From Dolomitihabitans soli (GTDB taxonomy: Bacteria; Actinomycetota; Actinomycetes; Streptosporangiales; Streptosporangiaceae): 64,000 bases of DNA. A model generated the notes under the pieces. The model had not been told where the DNA came from. It searched no databases and saw only the letters and a list, made by a program, of their open reading frames with translations. Made by a program: the position numbers and the translations under genes. The stretch covers positions 55,141-119,140 of the forward strand of contig NZ_JAKNTW010000025.1 of the NCBI RefSeq assembly GCF_022213955.1, read 5' to 3'. Within the stretch, counting starts at the first letter, position 1. Each line of letters starts with the position of its first letter. Below, one piece after another: positions 49,228-58,217 of the stretch.

Positions 49228-50079
49228 TCAGAAGGGGCGGCCGGGCTCGTCCGTGTCGCCTTCGACGTCGATGTGTTCCTTGCGCAGTTGCTCGGAGATG
49301 GTCCGTTCCTCGGTCACCCGCTCCTTGGTCATGCGGACCCGCTCGACGGGGACGGTCCTCTTGGTCACCGACGGGCGCTCCTCGTGCAGCGTGACCTCGT
49401 GCTCCGACTCGGTGAGGTCCTGGCCGCGCATCGCCGGGTCGAGGTTGGCCTCGGTGATCGGCTCGCGCTCGATGCGGACCTCCTCACGGGTGAGCGGCAC
49501 AGTGATCTGCTGCTCCTCGGTCACGATGTACTTGTGCAGGCGCGCCCGGCCGGTCTCGTGGCTCTCCGTGGTGACGTGGAGCTGCTCCTCGTAGCGGATC
49601 ATCGTGTCGCTCTCGCCCGCACGTTCCGCCTGAGGGCGTTCCTCCTCGAGTCCCTCACCCTGGAACCGCTCGTCCTCCCTGAGCCGCTGCTGCTCCTGCT
49701 GGCCGCCCTCGCGCGCCCAGCCGCCCTCGCCGGGTTGGTTGGCCCGCTGCCAGCTTTGCGCCCAGTCGATGTCGTAGTAGCGGTAGAGGTCGCGCTCCTC
49801 CTCGACCGAGAGGTGGCCGCCGGCGTCGACGTCCACGTTGGGCGCGTGCTTGATGCGTTCCTTGTCGTAGCCGACCTCCACGTGGTCCGCGATCACGTCG
49901 GCGTCGCGTACCGGTACGAAGGTCTCCCTGGTGCCGAACATGCCTGTCTTCACGCCCAGCCATTCCGGCTGGCCGGTGGCGTCGTCGACGTACACGTGGC
50001 GGACCTCGCCCACCCGCTGGCCGGACTTGTCGTACACGTGCTGGTGGATCACGGTCGGGATCTGCTGCTGGGTGATCAT
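49228..50079 (-). CDS. PRC-barrel and DUF2382 (YsnF-like) stress protein
   Basis: A 283-residue two-domain protein. The N-terminal PRC-barrel runs from about residue 8 to 90 (VYDKSGQRVGEVRHVYVDD, EWLGVKTGMFGTRETFVPV). A charged glutamine/glutamate-rich linker follows, and the C-terminal DUF2382 (about 165-275) has the typical EEQLHVTTESHETGRARLHK, VPLTREEVRIEREPI and VPVERVRMTKERV. Such proteins belong to general-stress regulons. The ATG at 50079 has GGGAG eight bases upstream. Upstream at 50114-50138 is GTTT-N15-CGGTAA, close to a sigma-B-type promoter, in keeping with the family. Confidence 0.92.
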   Translation of the reverse strand: MITQQQIPTVIHQHVYDKSGQRVGEVRHVYVDDATGQPEWLGVKTGMFGTRETFVPVRDADVIADHVEVGYDKERIKHAPNVDVDAGGHLSVEEERDLYRYYDIDWAQSWQRANQPGEGGWAREGGQQEQQRLREDERFQGEGLEEERPQAERAGESDTMIRYEEQLHVTTESHETGRARLHKYIVTEEQQITVPLTREEVRIEREPITEANLDPAMRGQDLTESEHEVTLHEERPSVTKRTVPVERVRMTKERVTEERTISEQLRKEHIDVEGDTDEPGRPF

Positions 50080-50113
50080 GACACGTCTCCCTTGGTTCGG
50101 GTTCATGTGTCGC

Positions 50114-50138
50114 TTACCGCCCCCTGTCTCACAGAAAC
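50114..50138 (-). promoter_or_regulatory. Candidate sigma-B-type promoter of the PRC-barrel gene
   Basis: On the minus strand GTTT (50138-50135), 15 bases, then CGGTAA (50119-50114). The general-stress sigma consensus in actinobacteria is GTTT-N14-16-GGGTAA/T, one mismatch here. It gives a leader of about 30 nt. Confidence 0.4.
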
Positions 50139-50231
50139 CGACTTTGCTATACAAAAGCCCTAAAAGGGGGTATTTCTGACGCGCGGTGAGCATGCTGAGC
50201 GACCGCCGTACGGGCCGCTGATTCGGGAGGG

Positions 50232-52415
50232 TCAGGTCGCCACCGGCGTTGACCGAATAGTGGGAGACGGAACAGCTTGGCGCGGAGGACCGCCGAGCGC
50301 CTTGACGCCGACGGACAGGACCAGCGGCACGGCCAGGGCCAGGGCCATCGAGAGTACGGCGGCGCCGGAGTCGTTGACGAGCATCCCCACCACGCCGCTG
50401 ATCAGAGTGCCGAGGAAGCCGGCCCGCAGGGCGGGGCTGTGGTCGAACGCGGCGGGGACGATGCCGGCGCTCGCGGCCCCAGGGCGCAGCAGCGCGTAGA
50501 CGAGGAAGGCCGCCGTGGCGATCAGGACCGGCATCAGGATGGGGTTGAGCAGAGTGCCCAGCATGGCGCCCAGCTTGCGGCCGATCACGTCGAGCGCCTC
50601 GCCGCTGAACACCTGGCCGACGAACCGGCCCAGGTGGGTCTGGGAGCCGGGAGGCCTGAGGTAGTCGAGGTAGGCGATCCCCATCACGATCACTCCGCCC
50701 GCCACGCAGAAGCCCGCCAGCTTCACCAGCGACACCTTCCGGCCCGCGATCATCAGGGTGGTCACCGCGATGCCGGGCACGAAGGCGATCACGCCGCCGA
50801 AGTCGCTGCCGATCCCGGGCCAGCCGCCGAGGATCATCGCGAACCCGCCCAGCACCGCCACCACCGCGACCGCCGCCCCCCGCCTGCCCTGGCCGAGCAG
50901 CCAGTGGGCCAGGACGGTGGCGGACAGCAGCACCGAGGTGGCGAGCAGCGCGAAGGGGATGTTGCCGAGACCGTAGTAGCGGGCGCCCACCACCGAGGTG
51001 TAGCCCATCACGCTGTCGAGTTGCAGGGTGGTCCCGGTGAGCAGGTCGCCGGTGAGCGCCACCGCGGTGACCCCGGCCACGACCGCGAGCGGGCCGAGGG
51101 GGTGCCGCCGCCACGGGCCGGCCAGGGCGGCCACCGCGACCAGCAGCGCGCAGGCGACCAGGCCGCCGATGTGCGCGAGCATCGGAACGTCTGCCCGCGC
51201 CCACGGGAGCAGGTTGACGAGCAGGGTCGCGACGGGCACGGAGGCGAGGGCCAGCGCCGCCGTACGGACCAGGCCGGGGGCGCGTCCGCGGCGCATCAGG
51301 AGGAAGGCCACCGTGTAGAAGATCAGCTGTAGCGCGGCGAGCACGAAGAAGAACACGCCGATCATGTTCCTGATCGTCTGTCCCGCGTTGTCGGCGCCGG
51401 TGAACGCCGCGGCCGCCTCGGCCACCGAGCCCGTACGGCTCTCGCCCGTCGCCCACGGCACCCCCACCACGTTCGGGGGGATCTGGACGCCCGCGAAGGT
51501 CAGCAGAGTGGCGGTGATGTCGGGGAGGATCGTGACGTCCTCAAGGTGGGTGGAGGCCGCGCCCAGCACGACTCCCGCCGCACCCGGGCCGCGCAGCATG
51601 GCGGCGCGCAGGTGCGGCACGGAGTCGTGGTCGGCGAGGCCGGCGAGCATCACGGTGGTGTCCGGCGGAAGCTTCGCGAGCATGGCGCCCGCCTTGGCGT
51701 CGGCGCGGCGCAGCGCGGCGTCGCGCTGCGCCGGCGTCAGCGGCTCGGGGGTCCTGGCCAGCGAGCCGCCGGCGAGGTAGGGCCGGATCAGGTCGTCGAC
51801 GTCGGCCACGACGACCGGGCACTTGGCCAGCTCGGCACCGGTGACCTCGGCGGGGGACGGCGCGTAGACGCCGACCGCGCCGCCGCGGTCGGCGAGCGCG
51901 AGCACGGCTCCCGGGCCGATCGCGGTCCCGCAGCTACCGGCCGCGCGCAGGGCCTCCCCGAGCGTGCCCGCGTGCTTCTGACCGGCGACGCTGTGCAGGT
52001 AGCCGTAGTCGGGGATGACGGCGCCGCCGCCGCGTCGTTCGGGGGCGGGCGGCAGGCCGCAGCGGTAACCGACCGCGGACCTGACTCCCGCCGACACCGT
52101 CAGCCATGCGTCGTAGGGGCAGGTCACCGTGCCCACCGTGCGCATCGAGAGGGAACCGAGGGCGCTGTCGCCCGCGAGCCGCCACAGGTGGGGCGTGCTC
52201 TCCTGGCTCAGGTCGCTCCAGTGCAGTCCGGGCACGCCGACGAGTGCGACCTGCCCGCTGCCGGGCGGGGCGCTCTCGGCGACCGCCGCCCGCGCCGGGC
52301 CGAGCCCGCCCAGTCCGAGCCCGCCGCCGACTCCCGCGGTGAGCAGTCCGGCAAGCACAGCAAACGCGACCAGCGTCCGCCTCACGGACGACCTCCCCCT
52401 GTAGCTACCCGACAC
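50232..52415 (-). CDS. Large membrane protein with alkaline-phosphatase-like extracellular domain
   Basis: A 727-residue protein. A signal/anchor near residues 12-40 is followed by an extracellular region of about 310 residues (VALVGVPGLHWSDLSQESTP, VADVDDLIRPYLAGG, VTILPDITATLLTFAGVQIP) with the layout of the alkaline-phosphatase superfamily but without a clear set of metal ligands, then about eleven membrane segments to the C-terminus. A function cannot be named; it may handle a lipid-linked or phosphorylated surface molecule. The GTG start at 52415 has GGGGGAG upstream. It is a single gene between two minus-strand genes. Confidence 0.75.
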   Translation of the reverse strand: MSGSYRGRSSVRRTLVAFAVLAGLLTAGVGGGLGLGGLGPARAAVAESAPPGSGQVALVGVPGLHWSDLSQESTPHLWRLAGDSALGSLSMRTVGTVTCPYDAWLTVSAGVRSAVGYRCGLPPAPERRGGGAVIPDYGYLHSVAGQKHAGTLGEALRAAGSCGTAIGPGAVLALADRGGAVGVYAPSPAEVTGAELAKCPVVVADVDDLIRPYLAGGSLARTPEPLTPAQRDAALRRADAKAGAMLAKLPPDTTVMLAGLADHDSVPHLRAAMLRGPGAAGVVLGAASTHLEDVTILPDITATLLTFAGVQIPPNVVGVPWATGESRTGSVAEAAAAFTGADNAGQTIRNMIGVFFFVLAALQLIFYTVAFLLMRRGRAPGLVRTAALALASVPVATLLVNLLPWARADVPMLAHIGGLVACALLVAVAALAGPWRRHPLGPLAVVAGVTAVALTGDLLTGTTLQLDSVMGYTSVVGARYYGLGNIPFALLATSVLLSATVLAHWLLGQGRRGAAVAVVAVLGGFAMILGGWPGIGSDFGGVIAFVPGIAVTTLMIAGRKVSLVKLAGFCVAGGVIVMGIAYLDYLRPPGSQTHLGRFVGQVFSGEALDVIGRKLGAMLGTLLNPILMPVLIATAAFLVYALLRPGAASAGIVPAAFDHSPALRAGFLGTLISGVVGMLVNDSGAAVLSMALALAVPLVLSVGVKALGGPPRQAVPSPTIRSTPVAT

Positions 52416-52489
52416 ACTCGCAGGACCGTAGGGGAGCCGGGGGTCGTTCGTCCAGGTGTTCGGCCTTAACTACCCCTGAAATTCAGGGC

Positions 52490-54100
52490 TCACCGGAGTT
52501 TGACGGCGATCTGGGCGGGTTTGCTCTCATTCTGCAACCGGTCGAGCGAGGTCACCAGGTAGGTGCCCGAGGCCTTGGCGGTGAAGCTCTCGCCCGTCGG
52601 CACCAAGGCCACCAGGTTACCGGCGTCGGCCGTCGCGCACTCGCCGGGCTGGCCGTCCACCCGGTAGACCGCGTAGCCGCGGGCGCCCTCGGAGGCGTTC
52701 CAGGTGACCGTGGCGCCCGCCGCCTTGAGGCCGGACGGCGTCGGCGGCGCCGCGCCGCCGCGCTCCTTGATCAGCGGGAGCAGGGCGGGACGCGCGTAGT
52801 GCTCCTTGCCGAGCCGGTCGAGCACGCCGAGCGGGTTGGTGGCGAGCTGCTTGGCGCTGAAGTAGACGTCGCCGCGGATCTGCTTGTACTTGCGGTTGAG
52901 GGTCAGGTGGGCGGGCAGCTCGCCCGGCCTGGTCCACGCCGGGGTGTCGGTGGCGCCCACGCGGTAGAGGGCCTGGCCGATGTAGAGGTGGACGCCGGTG
53001 CCCTTGACCTCCTTGGCCCACCAGGGCGCGAGCACGGAGTAGTCGGCGACCTTCAGGCCGCGCGGCCAGTAGAGCTGGGGGATGACGTAGTCGACCGTGC
53101 CCTCCTTGATCCAGGCGCGGGCGTCGGCGTAGATCTGGTCGTAGGCCGACATGCCGCTGGTCCTGGACCCGCTGGGGTCCTCCGCGACGTTCCGCCAGAT
53201 GCCGAACGGGCTGACCCCGAACTTCACGTACGGCTTGGCGGTGTGCACGCTCTCGTCGACCTGGGCGATGAGCTTGTTGACGTTGTCGCGCCGCCAGTCG
53301 GCGAGCTTCTCGCCCTTGCCGTACTTCTTGAAGGCCGCCTGGTCGGCGAACTTGGCGCCGCCGCCCGGGTAGGGGTAGAAGTAGTCGTCGAAGTGGACCC
53401 CGTCGACGTCGTAGCGGTTGACGACGTCGGTGACGACCTTGGTGACGTGGTCGCGGACGTCGGGCAGGCCCGGGTTGTAGTAGAGCAGGTTCTCGTGCTT
53501 GACGACCCAGCCGGGATTCTTCCGGGCGGGATGGTCGGCGGGCAGCTTGTTCACCGAGGCGTCGTAGGCCGCGCGGTAGGGGTTGAACCAGGCGTGGAAC
53601 TCCAGCCCCCGCTTGTGCGCCTCGGCGACGAGGAAGGGCAGCGGGTCCCAGCCGGGGTCCTTGCCCGCCGTTCCGGTGAGGTACTGCGACCAGGGCTCGT
53701 AGGGAGACTTGTAGAAGGCGTCGGACGCCGGGCGGACCTGCACGAAGACCGCGTTGAGGCCGCGCTTGACCGCGTTGTCCATGATCTTGCGGTATTCCGC
53801 CTGCTGGCGCTCGCGCGAGAGGCCGGTGCGGGAGGGCCAGTCGATGTTCTTGACGGTGGCGATCCACACGCCGCGCAGCTGGCGCTTGGGGCGCTTGGAG
53901 TTCACGTCGCACTTCAGGGCCGCCGCCGTGGCACCCTGAACGCCTGTCTTCAGGGGTGTCCTCGCGTCGTCGGCCGCCTGCTGGTCGGCCGCCGCGTTCG
54001 GGCCCAGGAAGTAGGCGGCCGAGGTCGAGGCCACGGCGAGGGCCGCTGCGGCGAGGAGGGCCGCCTTGATCGGGCGTTTCTCCCGGTGTCCGGTTCGCAT
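52490..54100 (-). CDS. Secreted glycosyl hydrolase-like 10 (GHL10/DUF187) protein
   Basis: A 536-residue exported protein: an N-terminal membrane anchor or signal (KAALLAAAALAVASTSAAYF), then the GHL10 barrel with QLRGVWIATVKNIDWPSR, FVQVRPASDAFYKSPYEPWS, FHAWFNPYRA, DGVHFDDYFYPYP and VDYVIPQLYWPRG. A C-terminal fibronectin-like domain (about 445-535) follows. GHL10 members include DigH, which cuts denuded peptidoglycan glycans in Escherichia coli, so a cell-wall role is likely. The aspartates in FDDYFY sit where the catalytic acids are expected. Promoter and regulation were not recognised. Confidence 0.9.
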   Translation of the reverse strand: MRTGHREKRPIKAALLAAAALAVASTSAAYFLGPNAAADQQAADDARTPLKTGVQGATAAALKCDVNSKRPKRQLRGVWIATVKNIDWPSRTGLSRERQQAEYRKIMDNAVKRGLNAVFVQVRPASDAFYKSPYEPWSQYLTGTAGKDPGWDPLPFLVAEAHKRGLEFHAWFNPYRAAYDASVNKLPADHPARKNPGWVVKHENLLYYNPGLPDVRDHVTKVVTDVVNRYDVDGVHFDDYFYPYPGGGAKFADQAAFKKYGKGEKLADWRRDNVNKLIAQVDESVHTAKPYVKFGVSPFGIWRNVAEDPSGSRTSGMSAYDQIYADARAWIKEGTVDYVIPQLYWPRGLKVADYSVLAPWWAKEVKGTGVHLYIGQALYRVGATDTPAWTRPGELPAHLTLNRKYKQIRGDVYFSAKQLATNPLGVLDRLGKEHYARPALLPLIKERGGAAPPTPSGLKAAGATVTWNASEGARGYAVYRVDGQPGECATADAGNLVALVPTGESFTAKASGTYLVTSLDRLQNESKPAQIAVKLR

Positions 54101-54283
54101 GGTTCCTCAGTCTGGCATCGCTGTCCGCATGCTTTGGCCTGAAAAAAGAAATCGTTTCGTGATGCTTGTGTGACCGGAGCGACCGGGTGTGGCGCTTTGG
54201 CGGTAAGAACCATGACAAAGCGCCACGGAAGTTTTGAGGTCCTTTGCCGTCGTTTCAGGTGAATTGTACTAACGGAGCTGGGC

Positions 54284-54319
54284 AAAAAAATCTGGCCGGG
54301 ACGGTGTGCCGTCCCGGCC
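54284..54319 (-). terminator. Rho-independent terminator of the EF-G-like gene
   Basis: Perfect 11-bp stem GGCCGGGACGG/CCGTCCCGGCC (54294-54304 and 54309-54319) with a four-base loop; on the minus strand it is followed by AGATTTTTTTG, a U-tract of seven. It begins nine bases after the stop codon. This is the only classical U-tailed terminator seen in the window. Confidence 0.93.
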
Positions 54320-54327
54320 GGCGGAAG

Positions 54328-56451
54328 TCACGTGGCGGCTTGGAGCCTGCCGGCGAGATTGGCGGGGAGGGGTTCGTAACGCAGGAAGGCCCGATGGAAG
54401 GAGCCGGTGCCGTGCGACATGGAACGCAGGTCGATGGCGTATCTGGTGATCTCCAGCTCGGGCACCTCGGCGCGGACCAGGGTCCGTCCGGTGCCGACGG
54501 GCTCGGTGCCGAGCACGCGCCCGCGACGGGCGGAGAGGTCGGACATCACCGATCCCACGAAGTCGTCGGCGACCAGCACGGAGACCTCGTCCACCGGCTC
54601 CAGCAGCAGCGTGGCGACCTTCCCCGCGGCCTCCTTCAAGGCCAGCGCGCCGGCGATCTGGAAGGCCATGTCGGAGGAGTCGACCGAGTGGGCCTTGCCG
54701 TCGTACAGGGTCACCCGGACGTCCACCATGGGATACCCGGCGAGCACGCCGCGCTCCATCTGGGTGCGGACGCCCTTCTCGACCGACGGGATGAACTGCC
54801 GCGGCACCACGCCACCGACGATCTTGTCGACGAACTCGAAACCGCCCCCCGAGGGCAGCGGCTCGACCTCCAGATGACAGATGGCGTACTGCCCGTGGCC
54901 GCCGGTCTGTTTGACGTTGCGGCCCATCGCCTGGCACCTGCCGCCGAAGGTCTCCCGCAGGGCCACCCTCAGCTCGATCTTCTCCACCTCGACGCCGTGC
55001 CGCTTGGCGAGCCGGTCGAGCAGCACGTCGGCGTGTGCCTCGCCCATGCACCACAGGACGAGCTGGCGGGTCTCCGCGTTGTTCTCCAGCCGCAGCGTCG
55101 GATCCTCCGCGACCAGACGGCCGAGCGCCTGGCTCAGCTTGTCCTCGTCCGCCTTCGACCTGGCCTGGATCGCCACGGGCAGCAGCGGGTCGGGCATGCT
55201 CCAGGCCGTCATGAGCAGCGGCCGTTCCTTGTCGGACAGGGTGTCGCCCGTCTCCGCGCGCGACAGCTTGGCCACCGCGCAGATGTCGCCGGCGACGCAC
55301 TTCGTCGTCGTGCGCTGCAGCTTGCCCAGCGGCGAGGACAGGGCGCCGATCCGCTCGTCGAGGTCGTGGTCCTCATGACCCCTGTCGGTCAGGCCGTGCC
55401 CGGATACGTGCACGGTCATGTCGGGCCGCAGCGTGCCGGAGAAGACCCGTACGAGGCTGATCCGGCCGACGTAGGGGTCGCTGGTGGTCTTGACGACCTC
55501 GGCGACGAGCGGGCCGTCGGGGTCGCAGGTGATGCCGGAGACCGGGCGGCCCTCGATGGTGGTGATCTCCGGCATCGGGTGTTCGAGCGGCGAAGGGAAA
55601 CCCTGCGTGATGAGTTCGAGCAGTTCGGTCGCGCCGATCCCGGTGCCCGCGGCGAGCACCGGGTAGAAGCCGCCGCGGGCGACGGCCTTCTCCAGATCGT
55701 CGATGAGGACCTTGGTGTCGATCTCCTCGCCGGAGAGGTAACGGTCCATCAGGGACTCGTCCTCCGACTCCTGGATGATCCCCTCGATGAGCCCGCCCCG
55801 GTACGTCTCGATGGTGTCCAGAGTCTCGGCCGGCGGCTCGCGCTCGGCGCGGGTGCCGCCCGTGTAGTCGTAGAACCGCTGGGTCAGCAGCCCGACCAGC
55901 CCGCCGTCGTGCGGCAGGTAGACCGGCGCCACCCCGTCGCCGAACACGGCCTGGCAGGTGGTGAGGACCTCGTCGAAGTCGGCCCGCTGATGGTCGATCT
56001 TGGTGATCACCACCGCCCGCGGCATCGCGACGGCGGCGCACTCCTCCCACAGGATCCGGGTCAGCCCGTCGATCCCCTCGGCCGCCGAGACGACGAACAG
56101 CGCGGCGTCCGCGGCCCGCAGCCCGGCGCGGAGATCGCCCACGAAGTCGGCGTAACCGGGCGTGTCCAGAAGGTTGATCTTGATTCCGTTGTGGACCAGC
56201 GGCGCGACCGTGAGGTTCACGGACCGCTGCTGGCGCACCTCGACCTCGTCGAAGTCGCTGACAGTGGTGCCGTCCTCGACCCGTCCCGCGCGCTGGATGG
56301 TGTCCGTGGCCGTCAGCAGGGCTTCGACGAGAGTCGTCTTGCCCGCACCCGAGTGGCCGACCAGCACCACGTTTCGCACCATGTCCGGCCGGTCGGCCGC
56401 CGGTGCCCTGCCCGCGGCTCCCGCAGGCCCGCTGGTTGTCCTGTCCGCCAC
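54328..56451 (-). CDS. Elongation factor G-like GTPase (EF-G2/FusA2-type)
   Basis: A 707-residue protein with EF-G domains I-V. In the G domain the P-loop is G32HSGAGKTT40 and DTPGYADF (96-103) is normal, but the switch element expected as RGITI reads QQRSVNL (74-80) and NKxD is T150-K-I-D153. These changes are usual in the EF-G-like paralogue group of actinobacteria, which seems unable to replace EF-G in translocation; its role is unsettled. The usual EF-G domain IV (GRCQAMGRNVKQTGGHGQY) is present. The GTG start at 56451 has GGGAGG upstream. Single gene with its own terminator. Confidence 0.93.
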   Translation of the reverse strand: MADRTTSGPAGAAGRAPAADRPDMVRNVVLVGHSGAGKTTLVEALLTATDTIQRAGRVEDGTTVSDFDEVEVRQQRSVNLTVAPLVHNGIKINLLDTPGYADFVGDLRAGLRAADAALFVVSAAEGIDGLTRILWEECAAVAMPRAVVITKIDHQRADFDEVLTTCQAVFGDGVAPVYLPHDGGLVGLLTQRFYDYTGGTRAEREPPAETLDTIETYRGGLIEGIIQESEDESLMDRYLSGEEIDTKVLIDDLEKAVARGGFYPVLAAGTGIGATELLELITQGFPSPLEHPMPEITTIEGRPVSGITCDPDGPLVAEVVKTTSDPYVGRISLVRVFSGTLRPDMTVHVSGHGLTDRGHEDHDLDERIGALSSPLGKLQRTTTKCVAGDICAVAKLSRAETGDTLSDKERPLLMTAWSMPDPLLPVAIQARSKADEDKLSQALGRLVAEDPTLRLENNAETRQLVLWCMGEAHADVLLDRLAKRHGVEVEKIELRVALRETFGGRCQAMGRNVKQTGGHGQYAICHLEVEPLPSGGGFEFVDKIVGGVVPRQFIPSVEKGVRTQMERGVLAGYPMVDVRVTLYDGKAHSVDSSDMAFQIAGALALKEAAGKVATLLLEPVDEVSVLVADDFVGSVMSDLSARRGRVLGTEPVGTGRTLVRAEVPELEITRYAIDLRSMSHGTGSFHRAFLRYEPLPANLAGRLQAAT

Positions 56452-56668
56452 TTCGCCTCCCGCGTCGTCTGCTGCGACCCTGCGGCCGCAGTGGGATTCG
56501 CCACCGCGTCACATGGATGTACGGGGTCGAACTCCGGGTCACCGACAAGACGCGGTGTGTTCACCAAATACCCATGTGGCCGATCTCACAAGGGGGAGAG
56601 GGTAAAGTGCTCGGCTCACGTGCGTTGGATGCGAGCCCGCACGCCACGTGGCCTACGATCGGACCGCG

Positions 56669-57316
56669 ATGCTGAAACTCCTGCGCCCCGCCGTCACCAG
56701 AGTCCTGACCCCGCTTGGCAGGGCGCTGGTCCGCCGGGGGATCAGCCCCAACGTGGTGACCGCCGCCGGCACGCTCGGAACCGCGGTCGCCGCGCTGTTC
56801 TTCTACCCCCGCGGCCAGCTCTTCTGGGGCACGGTGGTGATCACCGTCTTCGTGCTGGCCGACCTGCTCGACGGGGTGGTCGCCAGGATGGGCGGTGGCG
56901 GCGGCAGCACCTGGGGCGCCTTCCTCGACTCCACCCTCGACCGGCTGGGCGACGCGGTGATCTTCGTGGGGCTCACCTTCTGGTTCGTGCTGAGCGACCA
57001 GCTCGTCCTCGCGGGGGTGTCGATGTTCTGCCTGGTGGCGGGCACCCTGGTCTCCTACTCCAAGGCGCGGGCCGAAGGGCTGGGCATGACCGCGGACGTC
57101 GGCCTGGTGGAACGACCGGAACGGCTCGTCGCGGTGCTCGTGCCCACCGGCCTCGACGGTCTCGGCGTGCCGTACATCCTGGCCGCCGGGCTCTGGCTGC
57201 TCGCGGCGGCCAGCGCCGTCACCGTCGGCCAGCGCCTGCTGCACGTCTACCGCCAGACCACGGTCCCCTCGGGGGCCGCACCCTCCGCCGCCGATCGGGA
57301 GAGCGATGACCGATAA
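56669..57316 (+). CDS. pgsA: CDP-alcohol phosphatidyltransferase, phosphatidylinositol phosphate synthase-type
   Basis: About 215 residues from the ATG at 56669, a membrane protein with six helices. The CDP-alcohol motif DG-x-x-AR ... G-x3-D-x3-D is present as LLDGVVARMGGGGGSTWGAFLDSTLDR; the spacing between AR and the following G is nine residues, one more than the canonical eight, because of a five-glycine run. The gene heads pgsA - acyltransferase - pimA, so it should make phosphatidylinositol (phosphate) for mannosides. TACGAT (56654-56659) nine bases before the ATG suggests a leaderless start; a GTG at 56648 adds seven residues and is less likely. It overlaps the next gene by 11 bp. Confidence 0.92.
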   Translation: MLKLLRPAVTRVLTPLGRALVRRGISPNVVTAAGTLGTAVAALFFYPRGQLFWGTVVITVFVLADLLDGVVARMGGGGGSTWGAFLDSTLDRLGDAVIFVGLTFWFVLSDQLVLAGVSMFCLVAGTLVSYSKARAEGLGMTADVGLVERPERLVAVLVPTGLDGLGVPYILAAGLWLLAAASAVTVGQRLLHVYRQTTVPSGAAPSAADRESDDR

Positions 57317-58217
57317 GCCTTCCATGACGGACCGCCTCGTCGCCGCGGGGTTCGCGGCCGGGTGGGCCGTGGTTCCCAGGCTTCCCGAGCGCCTGACGGC
57401 CGGGGCGTTCCGGGTGGGCGCCGACCAGCTGTGGCGACGGCGCGGCAAGTCGGTGCTCAGACTGGAGTCCAACCTGTCCAGGGTCACCGGGCTGGCCGTC
57501 GGCAGCCGGGAGCTGCGCGAGCTGAGCCGGGCCGGGATGCGGTCCTACTTCCGCTACTTCCACGAGGTCTTCCGGCTCCCGTCGATGGACCGGGACGAGA
57601 TCGTCGCCAGGAGCCACACCACCGGTGTGGAGCGCGTCGACGCGGCCGTCGCCGCCGGCCGGGGCGCGGTGATCGCGCTGCCCCACATGGGCAACTGGGA
57701 CCAGGCGGGCGCGTGGCTGGTGGCCAGCGGCCATCCGTTCACCACGGTCGCCGAGCGGCTCAAGCCCGAGTCGCTGTTCCGCCGCTACGTCGCCTTCCGT
57801 GAAGGGCTGGGCATGGACGTGCTGCCGCTGACCGGCGGCGACGGCCACAGCTACGGCACGCTCGCGCACCGGGTGCGCCACGGCGGCGTGGTCTGCCTCC
57901 CCGCCGAGCGCGACCTCACCGCCAGGGGCGTCACGGTCGAGTTCTTCGGCGCCGCGACCCGTGTCCCCGCCGGTCCGCCGCTGCTGGCCGTGCAGACCGG
58001 CGCCGCGCTGCTGCCCGCGATCGTCTGGTTCGAGGGCGACGACTGGGGGGTCGACATCCAGGAGGAGATCCCGGTCCCCGCGGAGGGCACCCGCCAGGAG
58101 AAGGTCACCGCGGTGGCGCAGGGCATGGTGGCCGCCTTCGAGAAGGGCATCGCCGAGCACCCGCAGGACTGGCACATGCTCCAGCGCCTCTGGCTCGACG
58201 ACCTGGAGCCACGATGA
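57306..58217 (+). CDS. Phosphatidylinositol mannoside acyltransferase (PatA-like)
   Basis: A 303-residue LpxL/HtrB-type lysophospholipid acyltransferase: LPHMGNWDQAGAWLVASGHP carries the catalytic H-x4-D and VCLPAERDLTARGVTVEFFG is typical of the second half. In mycobacteria the homologue (Rv2611c) acylates the mannose of PIM1. The order pgsA, acyltransferase, pimA is the same as in Mycobacterium. The ATG at 57306 overlaps the end of pgsA by 11 bp and its stop overlaps pimA as ATGA. Confidence 0.93.
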   Translation: MTDKPSMTDRLVAAGFAAGWAVVPRLPERLTAGAFRVGADQLWRRRGKSVLRLESNLSRVTGLAVGSRELRELSRAGMRSYFRYFHEVFRLPSMDRDEIVARSHTTGVERVDAAVAAGRGAVIALPHMGNWDQAGAWLVASGHPFTTVAERLKPESLFRRYVAFREGLGMDVLPLTGGDGHSYGTLAHRVRHGGVVCLPAERDLTARGVTVEFFGAATRVPAGPPLLAVQTGAALLPAIVWFEGDDWGVDIQEEIPVPAEGTRQEKVTAVAQGMVAAFEKGIAEHPQDWHMLQRLWLDDLEPR

